Shown: positions 1 to 9,978 of the stretch, one piece after another
How the letters are laid out: every line of letters begins with the position of its first letter
How positions within the stretch are numbered: the stretch's first letter is position 1
NCBI RefSeq assembly: GCF_001672775.1
Contig: NZ_LZKJ01000031.1
Coordinates: 1-32,138, forward strand
DNA length: 32,138 nt
DNA from: Mycobacterium kyorinense
GTDB lineage: Bacteria; Actinomycetota; Actinomycetes; Mycobacteriales; Mycobacteriaceae
Direction: 5' to 3'
Translations under genes and position numbers: made by a program
Notes under the pieces: model-generated
Told to the model about the DNA's origin: nothing
Database searches by the model: none
The model's input: only the letters and a program-made list of their open reading frames with translations

Positions 1-241
1 AAACCGCCGTGCAAGGCATGGCTACCGGCGACGACGACGTGAAACAGTCTGGGATGCATGGCTTTTGGATGTCGATCCTGATCTTTAGCCTGATGGCGGT
101 GCTGCATGTGATGCGGGTGATGCTCGACATCTATCTCACCCAGCGCTTCATCGTCGCGTGGCGGGTCTGGCTGACCGACCGGCTCACCGCCGACTGGCTG
201 GAGGGACGGTCCTACTATCGCGGGCGCTTCATCGACGCTAC
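1..241 (+). pseudogene. Displaced inverted fragment of bacA
   Basis: Read on the plus strand from base 3, this encodes an internal part of the BacA-type transporter: [12 protein letters not shown], then a membrane segment ([16 protein letters not shown]), then the conserved [20 protein letters not shown] and [10 protein letters not shown] stretches. In an intact gene these residues directly follow the GFWMSI encoded at 259-242 on the minus strand. The fragment has neither start nor stop of its own and runs into the second arm of the inverted repeat at 242. It is the missing middle of the bacA gene on its right, not a separate gene. Confidence 0.85.
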
Positions 242-318
242 GATCGACATCCAAAAGCCATGCATCCCAGACTGTTTCACGTCGTCGTCGCCGGTAGCCA
301 TGCCTTGCACGGCGGTTT
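1..318. repeat. 77-bp exact inverted repeat at the window edge
   Basis: Bases 1-77 are the exact reverse complement of 242-318; the match stops at the inner boundary (78 versus 241) and may continue beyond the left edge, which cannot be seen. Both arms are the same piece of bacA coding sequence (residues [12 protein letters not shown] through GFWMSI). The 164 bp between the arms is the next part of bacA, in the wrong orientation. The inner junction is at a short stretch, gatcgaca, that would also fit the natural continuation of bacA, so a microhomology fold-back is plausible. An arm of 77 bp equals a k-mer size widely used by short-read assemblers. I read this as an assembly or library artefact at a contig end, although a real small inversion cannot be excluded. 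Confidence 0.9.
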
Positions 319-610
319 GTATGGACGAGTTCAGATCATTGGCCTGGTAGCTGAACAACACGTTGAGCCGCACGGCAATTACCACTGAGAGCAATAGGAT
401 GCCCAACATCAGCCAGACTGGGATGCTGTGGCGGCCGGTGAAATAACCGCCGGTGATCCGCCAGAACTGGTGGCCCCACGGCGTGACGAACCGCAGCACC
501 ACAAGCACGACGACCACGCACGCCGCGCTGATCGCCCAGGCCAGCCCCACCCATGACAACGAATCGACCAGCGCGCGTCCCCAGTCGATGGACGGCTTGA
601 ACAGCTCCAC
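242..610 (-). CDS. bacA: BacA-type ABC transporter, N-terminal part only (broken)
   Basis: This is the first 123 codons of the Rv1819c/BacA (SbmA/BacA-like) ABC exporter-fold transporter, which in M. tuberculosis imports hydrophilic compounds such as vitamin B12 and bleomycin-type peptides. The GTG start at 610 gives [16 protein letters not shown], which fits the family N-terminus. Two membrane segments are visible, near residues 20-40 and 64-85. After GFWMSI the reading frame enters inverted sequence and stops at 215, so the rest of the membrane domain and the whole nucleotide-binding domain (the family is about 640 residues) are absent here. The gene diverges from ilvG across 157 bp, as in M. 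tuberculosis. The break coincides with the inverted repeat and is probably technical. Identity is confident; its being a real mutation is doubtful. Confidence 0.85.
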
Positions 611-767
611 GGTGTGTGCCTGCCTCTTGGGTCCATGCCAAGCGTCCGTCGAACGCCGGCCTGACGAAACTTTCCCGCGAAGCTACCGCAGCCGCGGCTA
701 GGCCGGTCGGCGGCGACCCGCTGCACTCGGCCCCGCCGAGCTTGCGATCGCCGCTAGGCTCGCCGGG
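611..767. promoter_or_regulatory. Divergent bacA/ilvG intergenic region
   Basis: These 157 bp separate the divergently transcribed bacA and ilvG starts and must hold both promoters. I see no clear -10 hexamer, strong ribosome-binding site or long palindrome; short GC-rich dyads such as the one around the ccgcagccgcggctagg stretch (near 686-702) are the only structure. Confidence 0.4.
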
Positions 768-2402
768 GTGAGCATCGATGCTGCGACCACCTTGCATGCC
801 GGCCGGCTCATCGCGCGCCGGTTGAAAGCCAGCGGGATCGACACGATCTTCACCTTGTCAGGCGGCCACCTGTTCTCCATCTACGACGGCTGCCGCAGCG
901 AGGGCATCCGGCTGATCGACACCCGTCACGAACAGACCGCCACCTTTGCGGCCGAAGGCTGGTCGAAGGTGACCCGGCAGCCCGGGGTGGCCGCGCTGAC
1001 CGCGGGTCCCGGCGTGACCAACGGAATGAGCGCGATGGCCGCCGCACAACAAAACGCATCCCCACTGTTGGTCCTTGGCGGCCGCGCGCCGGCGCTGCGG
1101 TGGGGCATGGGTTCGCTGCAGGAGATCGATCATGTCCCGTTCGTCGCGCCGTTGGCCCGGTATGCGGCCACCGCGCAGTCGGCCGACGCGGTGTGCGGAC
1201 TCATCGACGACGCGTTGCGGGCGACCGTCGCGGCGCCGTCGGGCGTGGCGTTCCTCGATTTTCCCATGGACCATGTGTTTTCCGAAGCCGCCGACGACAC
1301 CCGACCGGGTGCGTTGATTGACCTGCCGCCGTCACCGCCACCCGACGGCGACGTGCTCGAGCGGGCCGTCGGGCTGCTGGCCGCAGCGCAGCGTCCGGTC
1401 ATCATGGCCGGCACGAACGTGTGGTGGGGTCATGCTGAAAAAGCGTTGCTGCAGCTGGTGGAGCAGCGGCGGATCCCGGTGCTGATGAACGGAATGGCCC
1501 GCGGCACGGTACCGGCCGACCATGACCTGGCGTTCTCACGGGCGCGCTCAAAAGCCTTGGGGGAGGCCGACGTTGCTCTCGTCGTTGGTGTGCCGATGGA
1601 TTTTCGGCTGGGCTTTGGCGCGGTGTTCGGCGAGCAGACTCAGTTGATCGTGGCGGACCGGGCCGCACCAGATCGCGAGCATCCCCGACCGGTCACGGCC
1701 GCGCTGTACGGCGACCTGACGGCGACGCTGTCGGCGCTGAGCGAGGGCACCCCGAGCGACGACGACTGGATCACCGATCTGCGTGCGGCCGAGACGGCAG
1801 CGCGCGACCGGGAGCAGGCCGACTTGGCCGACGACCGAGCCCCGCTGCACCCGATGCGGGTCTACGCCGAGCTGGCGCCGCTGCTGGACCGCGACGCGAT
1901 TGTCGTCGTCGACGCCGGTGACTTCGGCTCCTATGCGGGCCGAGTGATCGACAGCCATGTCCCGGGCGCGTGGCTCGACAGCGGCCCGTTCGGCTGCCTC
2001 GGCTCGGGTCCGGGCTATGCGCTGGCGGCCAAGCTGGCCCGGCCCGATCGCCAGGTTGTGCTGCTGCAGGGCGATGGCGCGTTCGGGTTTTCCGGCATGG
2101 AGTGGGACACCCTGGTCCGGCACGGCGTGCAGGTGGTGTCCGTCGTCGGCAACAACGGAATCTGGGCTCTGGAGAAGCACCCGATGGAGGCGCTGTACGG
2201 CTATTCGGTGGTGGCCGAGTTGCGCCCGGAAACCCGCTACGACGAGGTCGTGCGTGCGTTGGGCGGCCACGGTGAGCTGGTGTCGGCCCCCGGCGAGCTG
2301 CGGCCCGCGCTGGAGCGGGCGTTCAGTTGTGGGCTACCTGCCGTCGTCAACGTGCTCACCGACCCCGACGTCGCCTACCCCCGCCGGTCGAACCTCGCCT
2401 GA
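768..2402 (+). CDS. ilvG: Acetolactate synthase-like ThDP enzyme, large subunit type
   Basis: This 544-residue protein closely follows M. tuberculosis Rv1820 (IlvG, 547 residues). It has the three-domain thiamine-diphosphate fold. The N-terminal Pyr domain holds the conserved glutamate that activates the cofactor in [13 protein letters not shown] (Glu55). The C-terminal PP domain has the ThDP/Mg site, GDG at about residues 435-437 and NN at 462-463 in [11 protein letters not shown]. The family condenses two pyruvates, or pyruvate with 2-oxobutyrate, in branched-chain amino acid synthesis; the exact reaction of the IlvG paralogue is less certain than that of IlvB1. No regulatory small-subunit gene is adjacent. 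The GTG start at 768 gives [19 protein letters not shown], where homology begins; the ribosome-binding site is weak. Confidence 0.93.
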   Translation: MSIDAATTLHAGRLIARRLKASGIDTIFTLSGGHLFSIYDGCRSEGIRLIDTRHEQTATFAAEGWSKVTRQPGVAALTAGPGVTNGMSAMAAAQQNASPLLVLGGRAPALRWGMGSLQEIDHVPFVAPLARYAATAQSADAVCGLIDDALRATVAAPSGVAFLDFPMDHVFSEAADDTRPGALIDLPPSPPPDGDVLERAVGLLAAAQRPVIMAGTNVWWGHAEKALLQLVEQRRIPVLMNGMARGTVPADHDLAFSRARSKALGEADVALVVGVPMDFRLGFGAVFGEQTQLIVADRAAPDREHPRPVTAALYGDLTATLSALSEGTPSDDDWITDLRAAETAARDREQADLADDRAPLHPMRVYAELAPLLDRDAIVVVDAGDFGSYAGRVIDSHVPGAWLDSGPFGCLGSGPGYALAAKLARPDRQVVLLQGDGAFGFSGMEWDTLVRHGVQVVSVVGNNGIWALEKHPMEALYGYSVVAELRPETRYDEVVRALGGHGELVSAPGELRPALERAFSCGLPAVVNVLTDPDVAYPRRSNLA

Positions 2403-2416
2403 TCGGCCGGCTGCTC

Positions 2417-2478
2417 CGCGAGCGTGCGCAGAACCGGAATTTCGCCCGGCGTGTCGACCGGGGACACGCACACTCGCG
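2417..2478 (-). repeat. 62-bp dispersed intergenic repeat, copy 1
   Basis: Its reverse complement closely matches 10859-10920; both copies are 62 bp. Shared core: gtgcgtgtccccggtcgaca. The ends are near-complementary (cgcgagcgtgcg at one end, gcacactcgcg at the other), so the element can fold into an imperfect hairpin. It lies between the ilvG stop and the secA2 start. It does not look like coding sequence: the two copies diverge by small changes in the centre, which preserves the ends. I recall similar sequence between genes of several mycobacteria. Confidence 0.8.
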
Positions 2479-2510
2479 CCGCAGGGGAGTGGTCCGCGTA
2501 CCGTTGATCT

Positions 2511-4835
2511 GTGCCCAAGACGACCAGCGCCCAGCCGAGCCGCCTGAGCAGCCGATTCTGGCGGCTGCTGGGCGCCAGCACCGAAAAGAACCAGAGCCGA
2601 TCGCTCGCCGAGGTCACCGCCTCCTCGGAGTACGACGAGAAGGCCGCCGGCCTCGACGACGAGCAGCTGCGTAAGGCCGCCGGCCTGCTCAAGCTCGACG
2701 AGCTCGCCGCCTCCGCCGACATCCCGCAATTCCTGGCGATCGCGCGGGAGGCCGCCGAGCGGTCCACCGGGCTGCGGCCCTTCGACGTGCAGCTGCTGGG
2801 CGCACTGCGCATGCTGGCCGGCGACGTGATTGAAATGGCCACCGGTGAGGGCAAAACCTTGGCCGGGGCGATCGCCGCCGCCGGGTATGCGCTGGCCGGC
2901 CGGCACGTTCACGTCGTAACGATCAACGACTATCTGGCTCGCCGCGACGCCGAATGGATGGGGCCGTTGCTGGAGGCGCTGGGCCTGACGGTCGGCTGGG
3001 TCACCGCCGAGTCGACGGCCGAGCAACGCCGGGCGGCCTACACCTGCAACATCACCTACGCGTCGGTCAACGAGATCGGCTTCGACGTGCTGCGCGACCA
3101 GCTGGTCACCGACGTCGACGACCTGGTGTCGCCGAACCCCGACGTCGCGCTGATCGACGAGGCCGACTCGGTGCTGGTCGACGAGGCGTTGGTGCCGCTG
3201 GTGCTGGCCGGCACCACCCACCGGGAAACTCCGCGGGTGGAGATCATCCAACTGGTCGGCGAGCTGCGAGCCGGCGAGGATTTCGACACCGACGCCGACA
3301 GCCGCAACGTGCATCTGACCGACACCGGGGCACGCAAAGTCGAAAAGGCGCTCGGCGGTATCGACCTGTACTCCGAGGAGCACGTCGGCACCACCCTCAC
3401 CGAAGTCAACGTCGCACTGCACGCGCATGTATTGCTGCACCGCGACGTGCACTACATCGTCCGCGACAATGCGGTCCACCTGATCAACGCCTCCCGGGGG
3501 CGCATCGCGCAGCTGCAGCGCTGGCCCGACGGCCTGCAGGCGGCGGTGGAAGCCAAGGAGGGCATCGAGACCACCGAAACCGGCGAGGTGCTCGACACCA
3601 TCACAGTGCAGGCGCTGATCAACCGCTATCCCACGGTGTGCGGCATGACCGGCACCGCGCTGGCCGCCGGCGAGCAGCTGCGCCAGTTCTACAAGCTGGG
3701 GGTGTCACCGATCCCGCCGAACACCCCGAACATCCGCGAGGACGAGGCCGATCGGGTCTACATCACCGCAGCGGCCAAGAACGACGCGGTCATCGCGCAC
3801 ATCATCGACGTGCATGAGACCGGGCAGCCGGTGCTGGTGGGCACCCGCGACGTGGCCGAATCCGAGGAACTGCACGAGCGGTTACTGCGCCGCGGTGTGC
3901 CCGCGGTGGTGCTCAACGCCAAAAACGACGCGGAGGAAGCCCGGGTGATCGCCGAGGCCGGCAAGCTGGGCACGGTGACGGTGTCCACCCAGATGGCCGG
4001 GCGCGGCACCGACATCCGGTTAGGCGGCTCCGACGAGACCGACCACGAGAAGGTCGTCGAGCTGGGCGGGCTGCACGTGATCGGCACCGGTCGGCACAAC
4101 ACCCAGCGGCTGGACAATCAGCTGCGTGGCCGCGCCGGACGCCAAGGGGATCCGGGATCGTCGGTGTTCTTCTCCAGTTGGGAGGACGACGTCGTTGCCG
4201 CCAACCTCGAGTCCAACAAGCTGCCGATGGACACCGACGACGACGGGCGCATCACCAGCGCCAAGGCGGCTGGGTTGCTCGACCACGCCCAACGGGTTGC
4301 CGAGGGCCGGATGCTCGATGTGCACGCCAACACCTGGCGCTACAACCAGTTGATCGCCCAGCAGCGCGCCATCATCGTCGAACGCCGAAACACGTTGCTG
4401 TCCACCGCAACTGCGCGCGAGGAGCTGGCCGAGCTGGCACCCAAGCGATACGAGGAGCTGTCCGAGACGCTCTCTGAGGAGCGGTTGGAGAAGATCTGCC
4501 GGCTGATCATGCTCTATCACCTGGACCGCGGCTGGGCCGACCATCTGGCGTATCTGGCCGACATCCGGGAAAGCATCCACTTGCGGGCTTTGGGCCGTCA
4601 AAATCCGCTCGACGAGTTTCATCGGATGGCCGTCGACGCGTTCGCGTCGCTGGCCGCCGACGCGATCGAAGCCGCTCAGCAGACCTTGGAGACCTCGCCG
4701 ACCATCGAGGACGAGCCGGGAGTCGACTTGTCCAAGCTGGCGCGACCCACCTCGACCTGGACCTACATGGTCCACGACAACCCGTTGGCCGACGAGACAC
4801 TGTCCGCACTCAGCCTGCCCGGGATATTCCGCTGA
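2511..4835 (+). CDS. secA2: Accessory preprotein translocase ATPase SecA2
   Basis: SecA2 is the second, non-essential SecA motor of mycobacteria; it exports a small protein set linked to virulence. At 774 residues it is shorter than housekeeping SecA1 and lacks the C-terminal linker and zinc tail, ending [12 protein letters not shown]. Visible motifs are Walker A MATGEGKT (109-116, Lys115), the DEAD box [10 protein letters not shown] (Asp216), the preprotein-binding region after it, and the helicase arginine motif in [14 protein letters not shown]. The GTG at 2511 gives [20 protein letters not shown], which agrees with the mycobacterial family. It heads the rightward cluster; pgsA2 begins 16 nt after its stop. 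Confidence 0.97.
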   Translation: MPKTTSAQPSRLSSRFWRLLGASTEKNQSRSLAEVTASSEYDEKAAGLDDEQLRKAAGLLKLDELAASADIPQFLAIAREAAERSTGLRPFDVQLLGALRMLAGDVIEMATGEGKTLAGAIAAAGYALAGRHVHVVTINDYLARRDAEWMGPLLEALGLTVGWVTAESTAEQRRAAYTCNITYASVNEIGFDVLRDQLVTDVDDLVSPNPDVALIDEADSVLVDEALVPLVLAGTTHRETPRVEIIQLVGELRAGEDFDTDADSRNVHLTDTGARKVEKALGGIDLYSEEHVGTTLTEVNVALHAHVLLHRDVHYIVRDNAVHLINASRGRIAQLQRWPDGLQAAVEAKEGIETTETGEVLDTITVQALINRYPTVCGMTGTALAAGEQLRQFYKLGVSPIPPNTPNIREDEADRVYITAAAKNDAVIAHIIDVHETGQPVLVGTRDVAESEELHERLLRRGVPAVVLNAKNDAEEARVIAEAGKLGTVTVSTQMAGRGTDIRLGGSDETDHEKVVELGGLHVIGTGRHNTQRLDNQLRGRAGRQGDPGSSVFFSSWEDDVVAANLESNKLPMDTDDDGRITSAKAAGLLDHAQRVAEGRMLDVHANTWRYNQLIAQQRAIIVERRNTLLSTATAREELAELAPKRYEELSETLSEERLEKICRLIMLYHLDRGWADHLAYLADIRESIHLRALGRQNPLDEFHRMAVDAFASLAADAIEAAQQTLETSPTIEDEPGVDLSKLARPTSTWTYMVHDNPLADETLSALSLPGIFR

Positions 4836-4851
4836 GCTAAGGTCACCGCTC

Positions 4852-5454
4852 ATGACCACCGGGCCGGCGCATGACCGGGTGCTGACGGTGCCCAACGCAC
4901 TGAGCGCGATCCGGCTGGCCCTGCTGCCGGTCTTTGTCTATCTGCTGCTGGCTACGCACGCCGACGCCTGGGCGGTGGCCATCTTGATGTTCACCGGCGG
5001 GTCTGACTGGGCCGACGGCAAAATCGCCCGGCTGCTCGACCAGTCCTCCAAATTGGGTGAGCTGCTGGATCCGGCGGTCGATCGGCTCTACATGGTGACG
5101 GTGCCGATCGCGTTCGGACTGCGGGGCCTGGTGCCGTGGTGGATCATTGCCGTGCTGTTGGCACGCGACGTACTGCTGGCTCTGGAACTGCCGTTGCTGC
5201 GCACCCGGGGCTTTACCGCGCTGCCGGTGCTCTACGTCGGCAAGGCCGCGACATTCGCCCTGATGTCGGCCTTTCCGCTGATTCTGTTGGGCCAGTGGGA
5301 CGCGCTGTGGAGCCGGGTCGTGCTGGCGTGCGGATGGGCCTTCTTGATCTGGGGCCTGTACATGTACCTGTGGTCGTTCGTGTTGTATGCGGCCCAGGTC
5401 GTGTTGGTGATGCGCCGAATGCCCCCGGTGGCATCGCGAGGTGTCCGTGGCTGA
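4852..5454 (+). CDS. pgsA2: CDP-alcohol phosphatidyltransferase PgsA2
   Basis: An integral membrane phospholipid synthase of 200 residues. The complete CDP-alcohol phosphotransferase signature is present: Asp52-x2-Asp55-Gly56-x2-Ala59-Arg60-x8-Gly69-x3-Asp73-x3-Asp77, the metal and CDP-diacylglycerol site. Five to six hydrophobic segments follow the usual pattern. The orthologue is Rv1822, annotated as phosphatidylglycerophosphate synthase; actinobacterial members of this group have also been proposed to act as cardiolipin synthases, and the sequence does not decide between them. The ATG at 4852 follows secA2 by 16 nt, and the stop overlaps the next gene by 14 nt, so translation is probably coupled. 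Confidence 0.93.
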   Translation: MTTGPAHDRVLTVPNALSAIRLALLPVFVYLLLATHADAWAVAILMFTGGSDWADGKIARLLDQSSKLGELLDPAVDRLYMVTVPIAFGLRGLVPWWIIAVLLARDVLLALELPLLRTRGFTALPVLYVGKAATFALMSAFPLILLGQWDALWSRVVLACGWAFLIWGLYMYLWSFVLYAAQVVLVMRRMPPVASRGVRG

Positions 5455-6352
5455 CCAGACGCTGGGCGGCTACGACCCCAACGCCGGCCGCAATGTCCAC
5501 GAAGCGGGCCGACCGCAACTCATCCCGGTGCCGTCGCTGCTGCGAGCCCTGCTCTCCGAGCATTTGGACCCTGGCTACGCGGCGGCCGCCGCTGCGCGCG
5601 AACGCTCCGGCAGCCGGTCCCGCGCCGCCGACTGGCTGTGGCAGGCATTGGCGGCGCTGCTGGTGGCGCTGGTGTTCGCCGCTGCCGTCGCCCAAGCCCG
5701 CTTGGTGGCACCCGGCGTCAGCGCCGCCCAGCAGGTGCTGCTGCGCAGCGTGCGCACCGAGGAAGCCTCCACCGACGACCTCGCGGCACGCCGCAATGCG
5801 CTGGCCGCACAAGTCGACGACGTTCAACACCGCGCGCTCGTCGACGACGCCGAAGGCCGGCGGCTGCTGGCCAGCCTCGACGCGCTCAGCCTGGCCGCCG
5901 CCACCACCGCGGTCACCGGTCCCGGTTTGAGTGTGACGGTGACCGACCCCGGCGTCGGCCCGAATCTCTCCGATGTGTCCAAGCAACGGGTGGCCGGCAG
6001 CCGACAGATCATCCTCGACCGCGACTTGCAGCTCGTCGTCAACTCACTGTGGGCAAGTGGGGCCGAGGCGATCGCGGTCGGCGGTGTCCGGATCGGGCCT
6101 AACGTGACCATCCGGCAGGCCGGCGGGGCGATCTTGGTCGACAACAATCCCATCGCCAGCCCGTACACGATTCTTGCGGTCGGGCCGCCGCGGGGTATCC
6201 AAGATGTCTTCGGCCGCAGCCCCGGACTGCACCGCCTACGGTTACTGGAGACCTCCTACCGCGTCGGCGTCAACGTGAGTGCCCGCGACGAGCTGACCCT
6301 GCCCGCCGGGGCGGTCCGAGATGTCAAGTTCGCCAAACAGATTGGGTCTTAG
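5441..6352 (+). CDS. DUF881 single-pass membrane protein (first of two)
   Basis: Orthologue of Rv1823. The 303 residues comprise a soluble N-terminal tail of about 65 residues, one membrane helix (about 66-86, [19 protein letters not shown]), a heptad-like stretch (about 98-145) and an extracytoplasmic DUF881 domain with [13 protein letters not shown] and the [19 protein letters not shown] region. The biochemical function of DUF881 is not known. A similar arrangement, two DUF881 genes with a small basic protein gene, lies between divIB and ftsA in Bacillus subtilis, suggesting an envelope or division role; that is inference. The start could be GTG 5441 or GTG 5447, both inside pgsA2. Confidence 0.88.
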   Translation: MSVADQTLGGYDPNAGRNVHEAGRPQLIPVPSLLRALLSEHLDPGYAAAAAARERSGSRSRAADWLWQALAALLVALVFAAAVAQARLVAPGVSAAQQVLLRSVRTEEASTDDLAARRNALAAQVDDVQHRALVDDAEGRRLLASLDALSLAAATTAVTGPGLSVTVTDPGVGPNLSDVSKQRVAGSRQIILDRDLQLVVNSLWASGAEAIAVGGVRIGPNVTIRQAGGAILVDNNPIASPYTILAVGPPRGIQDVFGRSPGLHRLRLLETSYRVGVNVSARDELTLPAGAVRDVKFAKQIGS

Positions 6353-6401
6353 TGGCAGAATTCCGCGTTACGAAAGGTTCAGCGACCGAAGAAGGACTCC
6401 G

Positions 6402-6734
6402 ATGATCGGCATCGCGGCGTTGATCGTCGGCATCGCGTTGGGCTTGGTGTTTCATCCCAGCGTCCCAGACGTGATCCAGCCGTATCTGCCGATCGCCGTC
6501 GTCGCCGCGCTGGACGCCGTGTTCGGCGGGCTGCGCGCGTATCTGGAGCGGATCTTCGATCCGAAGGTGTTCGTGGTGTCGTTCGTGTTCAACGTCCTCG
6601 TGGCCGCGTTGATCGTCTACGTCGGCGACCAATTGGGCGTCGGGACACAGCTATCCACGGCGATCATCGTGGTGCTGGGCATCCGCATCTTCGGTAACGC
6701 CGCCGCGCTGCGACGCCGCTTGTTCGGAGCCTGA
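6402..6734 (+). CDS. sbp: Small basic membrane protein (Sbp/DUF1290)
   Basis: Orthologue of Rv1824, about 110 residues with three hydrophobic segments (MIGIAALIVGIALGLVF; PYLPIAVVAALDAVFGG; VFVVSFVFNVLVAALIVYVG) and the family motif FGGLRAYLERIFD, ending in the basic tail NAAALRRRLFGA. I chose the ATG at 6402, preceded by the purine-rich gaagaagga (6389-6397), over the longer reading from GTG 6321, whose extra 27 residues overlap the preceding gene and do not look like this family. It sits between two DUF881 genes. Its function is unknown; it is a conserved membrane protein of Gram-positive bacteria. Confidence 0.9.
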   Translation: MIGIAALIVGIALGLVFHPSVPDVIQPYLPIAVVAALDAVFGGLRAYLERIFDPKVFVVSFVFNVLVAALIVYVGDQLGVGTQLSTAIIVVLGIRIFGNAAALRRRLFGA

Positions 6735-6750
6735 CCGGTAGAGGACCGAG

Positions 6751-7581
6751 ATGAGCGACCAACCAACACCTCAGGGCAGCGACGCCGAAGCCGGCGACGC
6801 GGCCCAGCACGGCCGACACGAACTCCCTCCGCATCGTCCCCGCCCCGAGATCGGCAATCTGCAGCCGCGCGGTGTGACGGGCATGCTGCGGCGCGGTCGT
6901 ACTGTGTTCGGCGGGTTGGCGGTGCTGCTGTGCCTGCTGCTCGGTGTCGCGATCGTCACCCAGGTGCGCCAGAACGAATCCGGCGACGCCCTGGACACCG
7001 CCCGACCGGCCGATCTGCTCGTGCTGCTGGACTCGCTGCGGCAACGCGAAGCCACGCTGAACACCGAGGTGACCGAGCTTCAGCGCACCCTAAGCGCACT
7101 GCGCGCCTCGGGCAGCAGCGACCAGGCCGCTATCGAAAACGCGCAGGCCAGACTGGCCGCACTGTCGATCCTGATCGGCACCGTCGGTGCCACCGGCCCC
7201 GGCGTGACGGTGACAATCGAGGACCCGGGGCCGGGGGTCGCCCCGGAAGCGATGCTCGACGTGATCAACGAACTGCGCGCCGCCGGCGCCGAAGCCATCG
7301 AGATCCGCAGTACCCAGCAGGCGGTGCGGGTCGGCGTCGACACTTGGGTGGTCGGCGCACCGGGCGCGCTGACCATCGACGGGAAAACCCTGACTCCGCC
7401 GTATTCTGTTGTGGCCATTGGTGATCCGCCAACGCTGGCCGCGGCGATGAACATCCCCGGCGGCGCCGTCGACAGCGTCAAACGCGTCGGCGGCACAATG
7501 ACGGTGCAGCAGGCCGACCACCTGGACGTCACCGCCTTGCGGCAACCAAAACCGCGCCAATACGCTCAGCCTGTCAAATGA
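6751..7581 (+). CDS. DUF881 single-pass membrane protein (second of two)
   Basis: Orthologue of Rv1825, 276 residues, and a paralogue of the gene at 5441. It has a hydrophilic N-terminus of about 50 residues rich in Pro, Asp and His, one membrane helix (about 52-70, [19 protein letters not shown]), a coiled-coil-like segment (about 92-140, with [18 protein letters not shown]) and the DUF881 domain ([31 protein letters not shown]). The ATG at 6751 lies 16 nt after sbp, with ggtagagga upstream. Function not established; likely to work with the other DUF881 protein and Sbp at the membrane. Confidence 0.9.
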   Translation: MSDQPTPQGSDAEAGDAAQHGRHELPPHRPRPEIGNLQPRGVTGMLRRGRTVFGGLAVLLCLLLGVAIVTQVRQNESGDALDTARPADLLVLLDSLRQREATLNTEVTELQRTLSALRASGSSDQAAIENAQARLAALSILIGTVGATGPGVTVTIEDPGPGVAPEAMLDVINELRAAGAEAIEIRSTQQAVRVGVDTWVVGAPGALTIDGKTLTPPYSVVAIGDPPTLAAAMNIPGGAVDSVKRVGGTMTVQQADHLDVTALRQPKPRQYAQPVK

Positions 7582-7606
7582 GCACCCGAGGAAGAACAGG
7601 ACAACC

Positions 7607-8002
7607 GTGAGCGAAATCCCGCCCGACCTGCACTACACCGCCGAGCACGAGTGGATTCGCCGCACCGGCGATAACACCGTGCGGGTGGGAATCACCGACT
7701 TCGCGCAGTCGGCTCTCGGCGACGTGGTGTTCGTGCAGTTACCCGACGTCGGTATGGATGTGACCGCGGGCGAATCGTTCGGCGAGGTGGAGTCGACCAA
7801 GTCGGTGTCGGATCTCTACGCGCCTGTCTCGGCGAAAGTCGTTGCGGTCAACGGCGATCTGGAGTCCAGCCCGCAACTGGTGAACTCCGACCCGTACGGC
7901 GCAGGCTGGCTGTTGGATCTCGAGCTCGACGGCGCGGCCCTCGAGCAGGGTTTCGCGGAACTGCTGGACGCCGAGGCCTACCGCGGCACATTGACCGAAT
8001 GA
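7607..8002 (+). CDS. gcvH: Glycine cleavage system H protein
   Basis: The lipoyl carrier of the glycine cleavage complex: it shuttles the aminomethyl group from GcvP to GcvT and is reoxidised by lipoamide dehydrogenase. At 131 residues it has the usual length, and the lipoylated lysine is Lys65 in [15 protein letters not shown]. The GTG at 7607 is preceded by a good ribosome-binding site (gaggaagaacagg, about 7588-7600). It lies 25 nt after the second DUF881 gene, so it can be read with that cluster. gcvP is 3.2 kb downstream under its own glycine riboswitch; gcvT and the dehydrogenase are not in the window. Confidence 0.97.
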   Translation: MSEIPPDLHYTAEHEWIRRTGDNTVRVGITDFAQSALGDVVFVQLPDVGMDVTAGESFGEVESTKSVSDLYAPVSAKVVAVNGDLESSPQLVNSDPYGAGWLLDLELDGAALEQGFAELLDAEAYRGTLTE

Positions 8003-8025
8003 CGCCTTGTTATCGTCCGACTCAG

Positions 8026-8040
8026 CCGCCGATCCGGCGG
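8026..8040 (+). terminator. Short GC hairpin after gcvH
   Basis: A perfect 6-bp stem, ccgccg/cggcgg, with a 3-nt loop lies 23 nt past the gcvH stop. There is no T-tract, so it is a weak candidate for the end of the secA2-gcvH transcript, ahead of the garA promoter region. Confidence 0.35.
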
Positions 8041-8159
8041 TGGTGGGCACATTGCGGACCCTTGCGCGGTACGGTCGACACATCGACGGTCATGCCGGCG
8101 GGTAACCGGTTGAACGGGCCCGATCAGACAACGCCACAGCGGCCAGTGAGGAGCAGCGG

Positions 8160-8633
8160 GTGACGGAAAAGGACAACGACCAGACTTCTGACGAAGTCAC
8201 CGTGGAGACGACCTCGGTCTTCCGCGCCGACTTCCTCAATGAACTGGACGCTCCCGCGCAAGCGGGCGGCGAGAGCGCGGTTTCCGGCGTTGAAGGACTG
8301 CCGGTCGGCTCGGCCTTGCTGGTCGTCAAACGCGGACCCAACGCCGGGTCCCGCTTCCTGCTCGACCAGGCAACGACTTCGGCCGGTCGGCATCCCGACA
8401 GCGACATCTTCCTCGACGACGTCACCGTGAGCCGTCGGCACGCCGAGTTCCGGTTGGAAAGCGACGAGTTCCACGTTGTCGACGTCGGCAGCCTCAACGG
8501 CACGTACGTCAACCGCGAGCCGGTCGATTCGGCCGTGCTGGCAAACGGCGACGAAGTGCAGATCGGCAAGTTCCGCCTGGTGTTTTTGACCGGTCCGAAG
8601 GCCGGTGACGACGACGGGAGTCCGGGAAGCTAG
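8160..8633 (+). CDS. garA: FHA-domain regulator GarA
   Basis: Cytosolic forkhead-associated protein, 157 residues (162 in M. tuberculosis Rv1827). In mycobacteria unphosphorylated GarA binds 2-oxoglutarate dehydrogenase, NAD-glutamate dehydrogenase and glutamate synthase; phosphorylation by PknG or PknB at adjacent threonines switches this off. The phospho-motif [10 protein letters not shown] is present (Thr17, Thr18 here). The FHA domain shows [22 protein letters not shown] and SLNGTYVN, the phosphothreonine-binding loops. The GTG at 8160 is preceded by gtgaggagcagc. Its stop TAG overlaps the GTG of the next gene by one base, a coupling conserved in mycobacteria. Confidence 0.96.
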   Translation: MTEKDNDQTSDEVTVETTSVFRADFLNELDAPAQAGGESAVSGVEGLPVGSALLVVKRGPNAGSRFLLDQATTSAGRHPDSDIFLDDVTVSRRHAEFRLESDEFHVVDVGSLNGTYVNREPVDSAVLANGDEVQIGKFRLVFLTGPKAGDDDGSPGS

Positions 8634-9376
8634 TGACCGCACCCGATGCCCCCGCGCTGGCCGGGATGTCGATCGGAGCGGTCCTAGATCTGCTCCGGCC
8701 GGACTTCCCGGATGTGACGATCTCCAAGATTCGCTTCCTGGAGGCCGAGGGCCTGGTCACGCCGCAGCGGGCCGCCTCGGGGTATCGGAGGTTCACCGCC
8801 TACGACTGCGCGCGGTTGCGCTTCATCCTGACCGCGCAGCGCGATCACTATCTACCGCTGAAGGTGATCAAAGCGCAGCTGGACGCACAACCGGACGGTG
8901 AGTTGCCGCTCTCCGGATCGCCTTACGGCGTACCGCGATTGGTGCCGGTCGCGGGCAACGGGGCGGCCGGTGCCGGAGCCGACCCGGCCGCGGTCGGGCC
9001 GACCAGTGTTCGGCTGAGCAGGGAAGACCTGCTGGAGCGCTCTGCCGTGGACGAGGAGCTGTTGACCGCGCTGCTCAAGGCGGGCGTGATCACGACCGGC
9101 CCCGGCGGGTTCTTCGACGAGCACGCGGTGGTGATTCTGCAATGCGCCCGCGCGCTTTCTGACTACGGTGTCGAGCCCCGCCACCTGCGGGCGTTTCGCT
9201 CGGCGGCGGACCGCCAATCTGACCTGATCGCGCAGATCGCCGGCCCGCTCGTGAAAGCCGGCAAGGCCGGCGCCCGGGACCGTGCCGACGACCTGGCGCG
9301 CGAGGTCGCCGCGCTGGCGATCACCTTGCACACCTCGTTGATCAAGTCGGCCGTGCGCGACGTTCTGCACCGTTGA
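8633..9376 (+). CDS. MerR-family transcriptional regulator (Rv1828-like)
   Basis: 247 residues. The N-terminal MerR winged helix is clear: [20 protein letters not shown] then [12 protein letters not shown] and [17 protein letters not shown] (about residues 10-70). A linker follows, then a C-terminal all-helical domain (about 125-247), without the cysteine or long coiled-coil dimer helix of classical metal sensors. The GTG at 8633 overlaps the garA stop by one nucleotide, so the two are co-transcribed. The effector is unknown. Confidence 0.92.
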   Translation: MTAPDAPALAGMSIGAVLDLLRPDFPDVTISKIRFLEAEGLVTPQRAASGYRRFTAYDCARLRFILTAQRDHYLPLKVIKAQLDAQPDGELPLSGSPYGVPRLVPVAGNGAAGAGADPAAVGPTSVRLSREDLLERSAVDEELLTALLKAGVITTGPGGFFDEHAVVILQCARALSDYGVEPRHLRAFRSAADRQSDLIAQIAGPLVKAGKAGARDRADDLAREVAALAITLHTSLIKSAVRDVLHR

Positions 9377-9483
9377 AGGACTAGACTTTCCCCGACAGCT
9401 TGTGTTCGGCGGCTTGGTGTTCCACCGCGGCGTCGAGCCAGGTCTGAGTCGGACATGGCGGTAGTTGCGGAGGGCAGTCACAG

Positions 9484-9978
9484 ATGGGTGAAGTTCGCGT
9501 CGTCGGCATTCGCGTCGAGCAGCCGCAGAACCAGCCAGTGCTGTTGCTGCGGGAGGCCAACGGTGACCGCTACCTGCCGATCTGGATCGGCCAGTCCGAA
9601 GCTGCGGCGATTGCCCTGGAGCAGCAGGGCGTCGAGCCACCACGTCCACTGACCCACGATTTGATCCGGGATCTGATTGCTGCGCTTGGGCATTCACTCA
9701 AAGAGGTGCGGATCGTCGACCTGCAGGAAGGCACCTTCTACGCCGACCTGATCTTCGACCGCAACATCACGGTGTCGGCGCGGCCGTCCGACTCGGTGGC
9801 CATTGCGCTGCGGGTCGGTGTGCCGATCTACGTCGAGGAGGCGGTGCTCGCCGAGGCGGGTCTGCTGATACCCGACGAGAACGACGACGAACCTGCCACC
9901 GCTGTCCGTGAGGACGAGGTGGAGAAGTTCAAGGAATTTTTGGACAGCGTGTCGCCCGACGATTTCAAGGCGACTTAG
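9484..9978 (+). CDS. Bifunctional nuclease (BFN/DUF151) domain protein
   Basis: Orthologue of Rv1829, 164 residues, one BFN domain from residue 3 to about 130: VRVVGIRVEQPQNQPVLLL, the conserved YLPIWIGQSEAAAIA, RPLTHDLIRDLIAALG and the ARPSDSVAIALRVGVPIYV block. A short acidic C-terminal tail ends DSVSPDDFKAT. Plant members were reported to have nuclease activity; no activity is established in mycobacteria. The ATG at 9484 has agggcag upstream. It lies between two MerR genes; this neighbourhood is conserved across actinobacteria. Confidence 0.92.
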   Translation: MGEVRVVGIRVEQPQNQPVLLLREANGDRYLPIWIGQSEAAAIALEQQGVEPPRPLTHDLIRDLIAALGHSLKEVRIVDLQEGTFYADLIFDRNITVSARPSDSVAIALRVGVPIYVEEAVLAEAGLLIPDENDDEPATAVREDEVEKFKEFLDSVSPDDFKAT

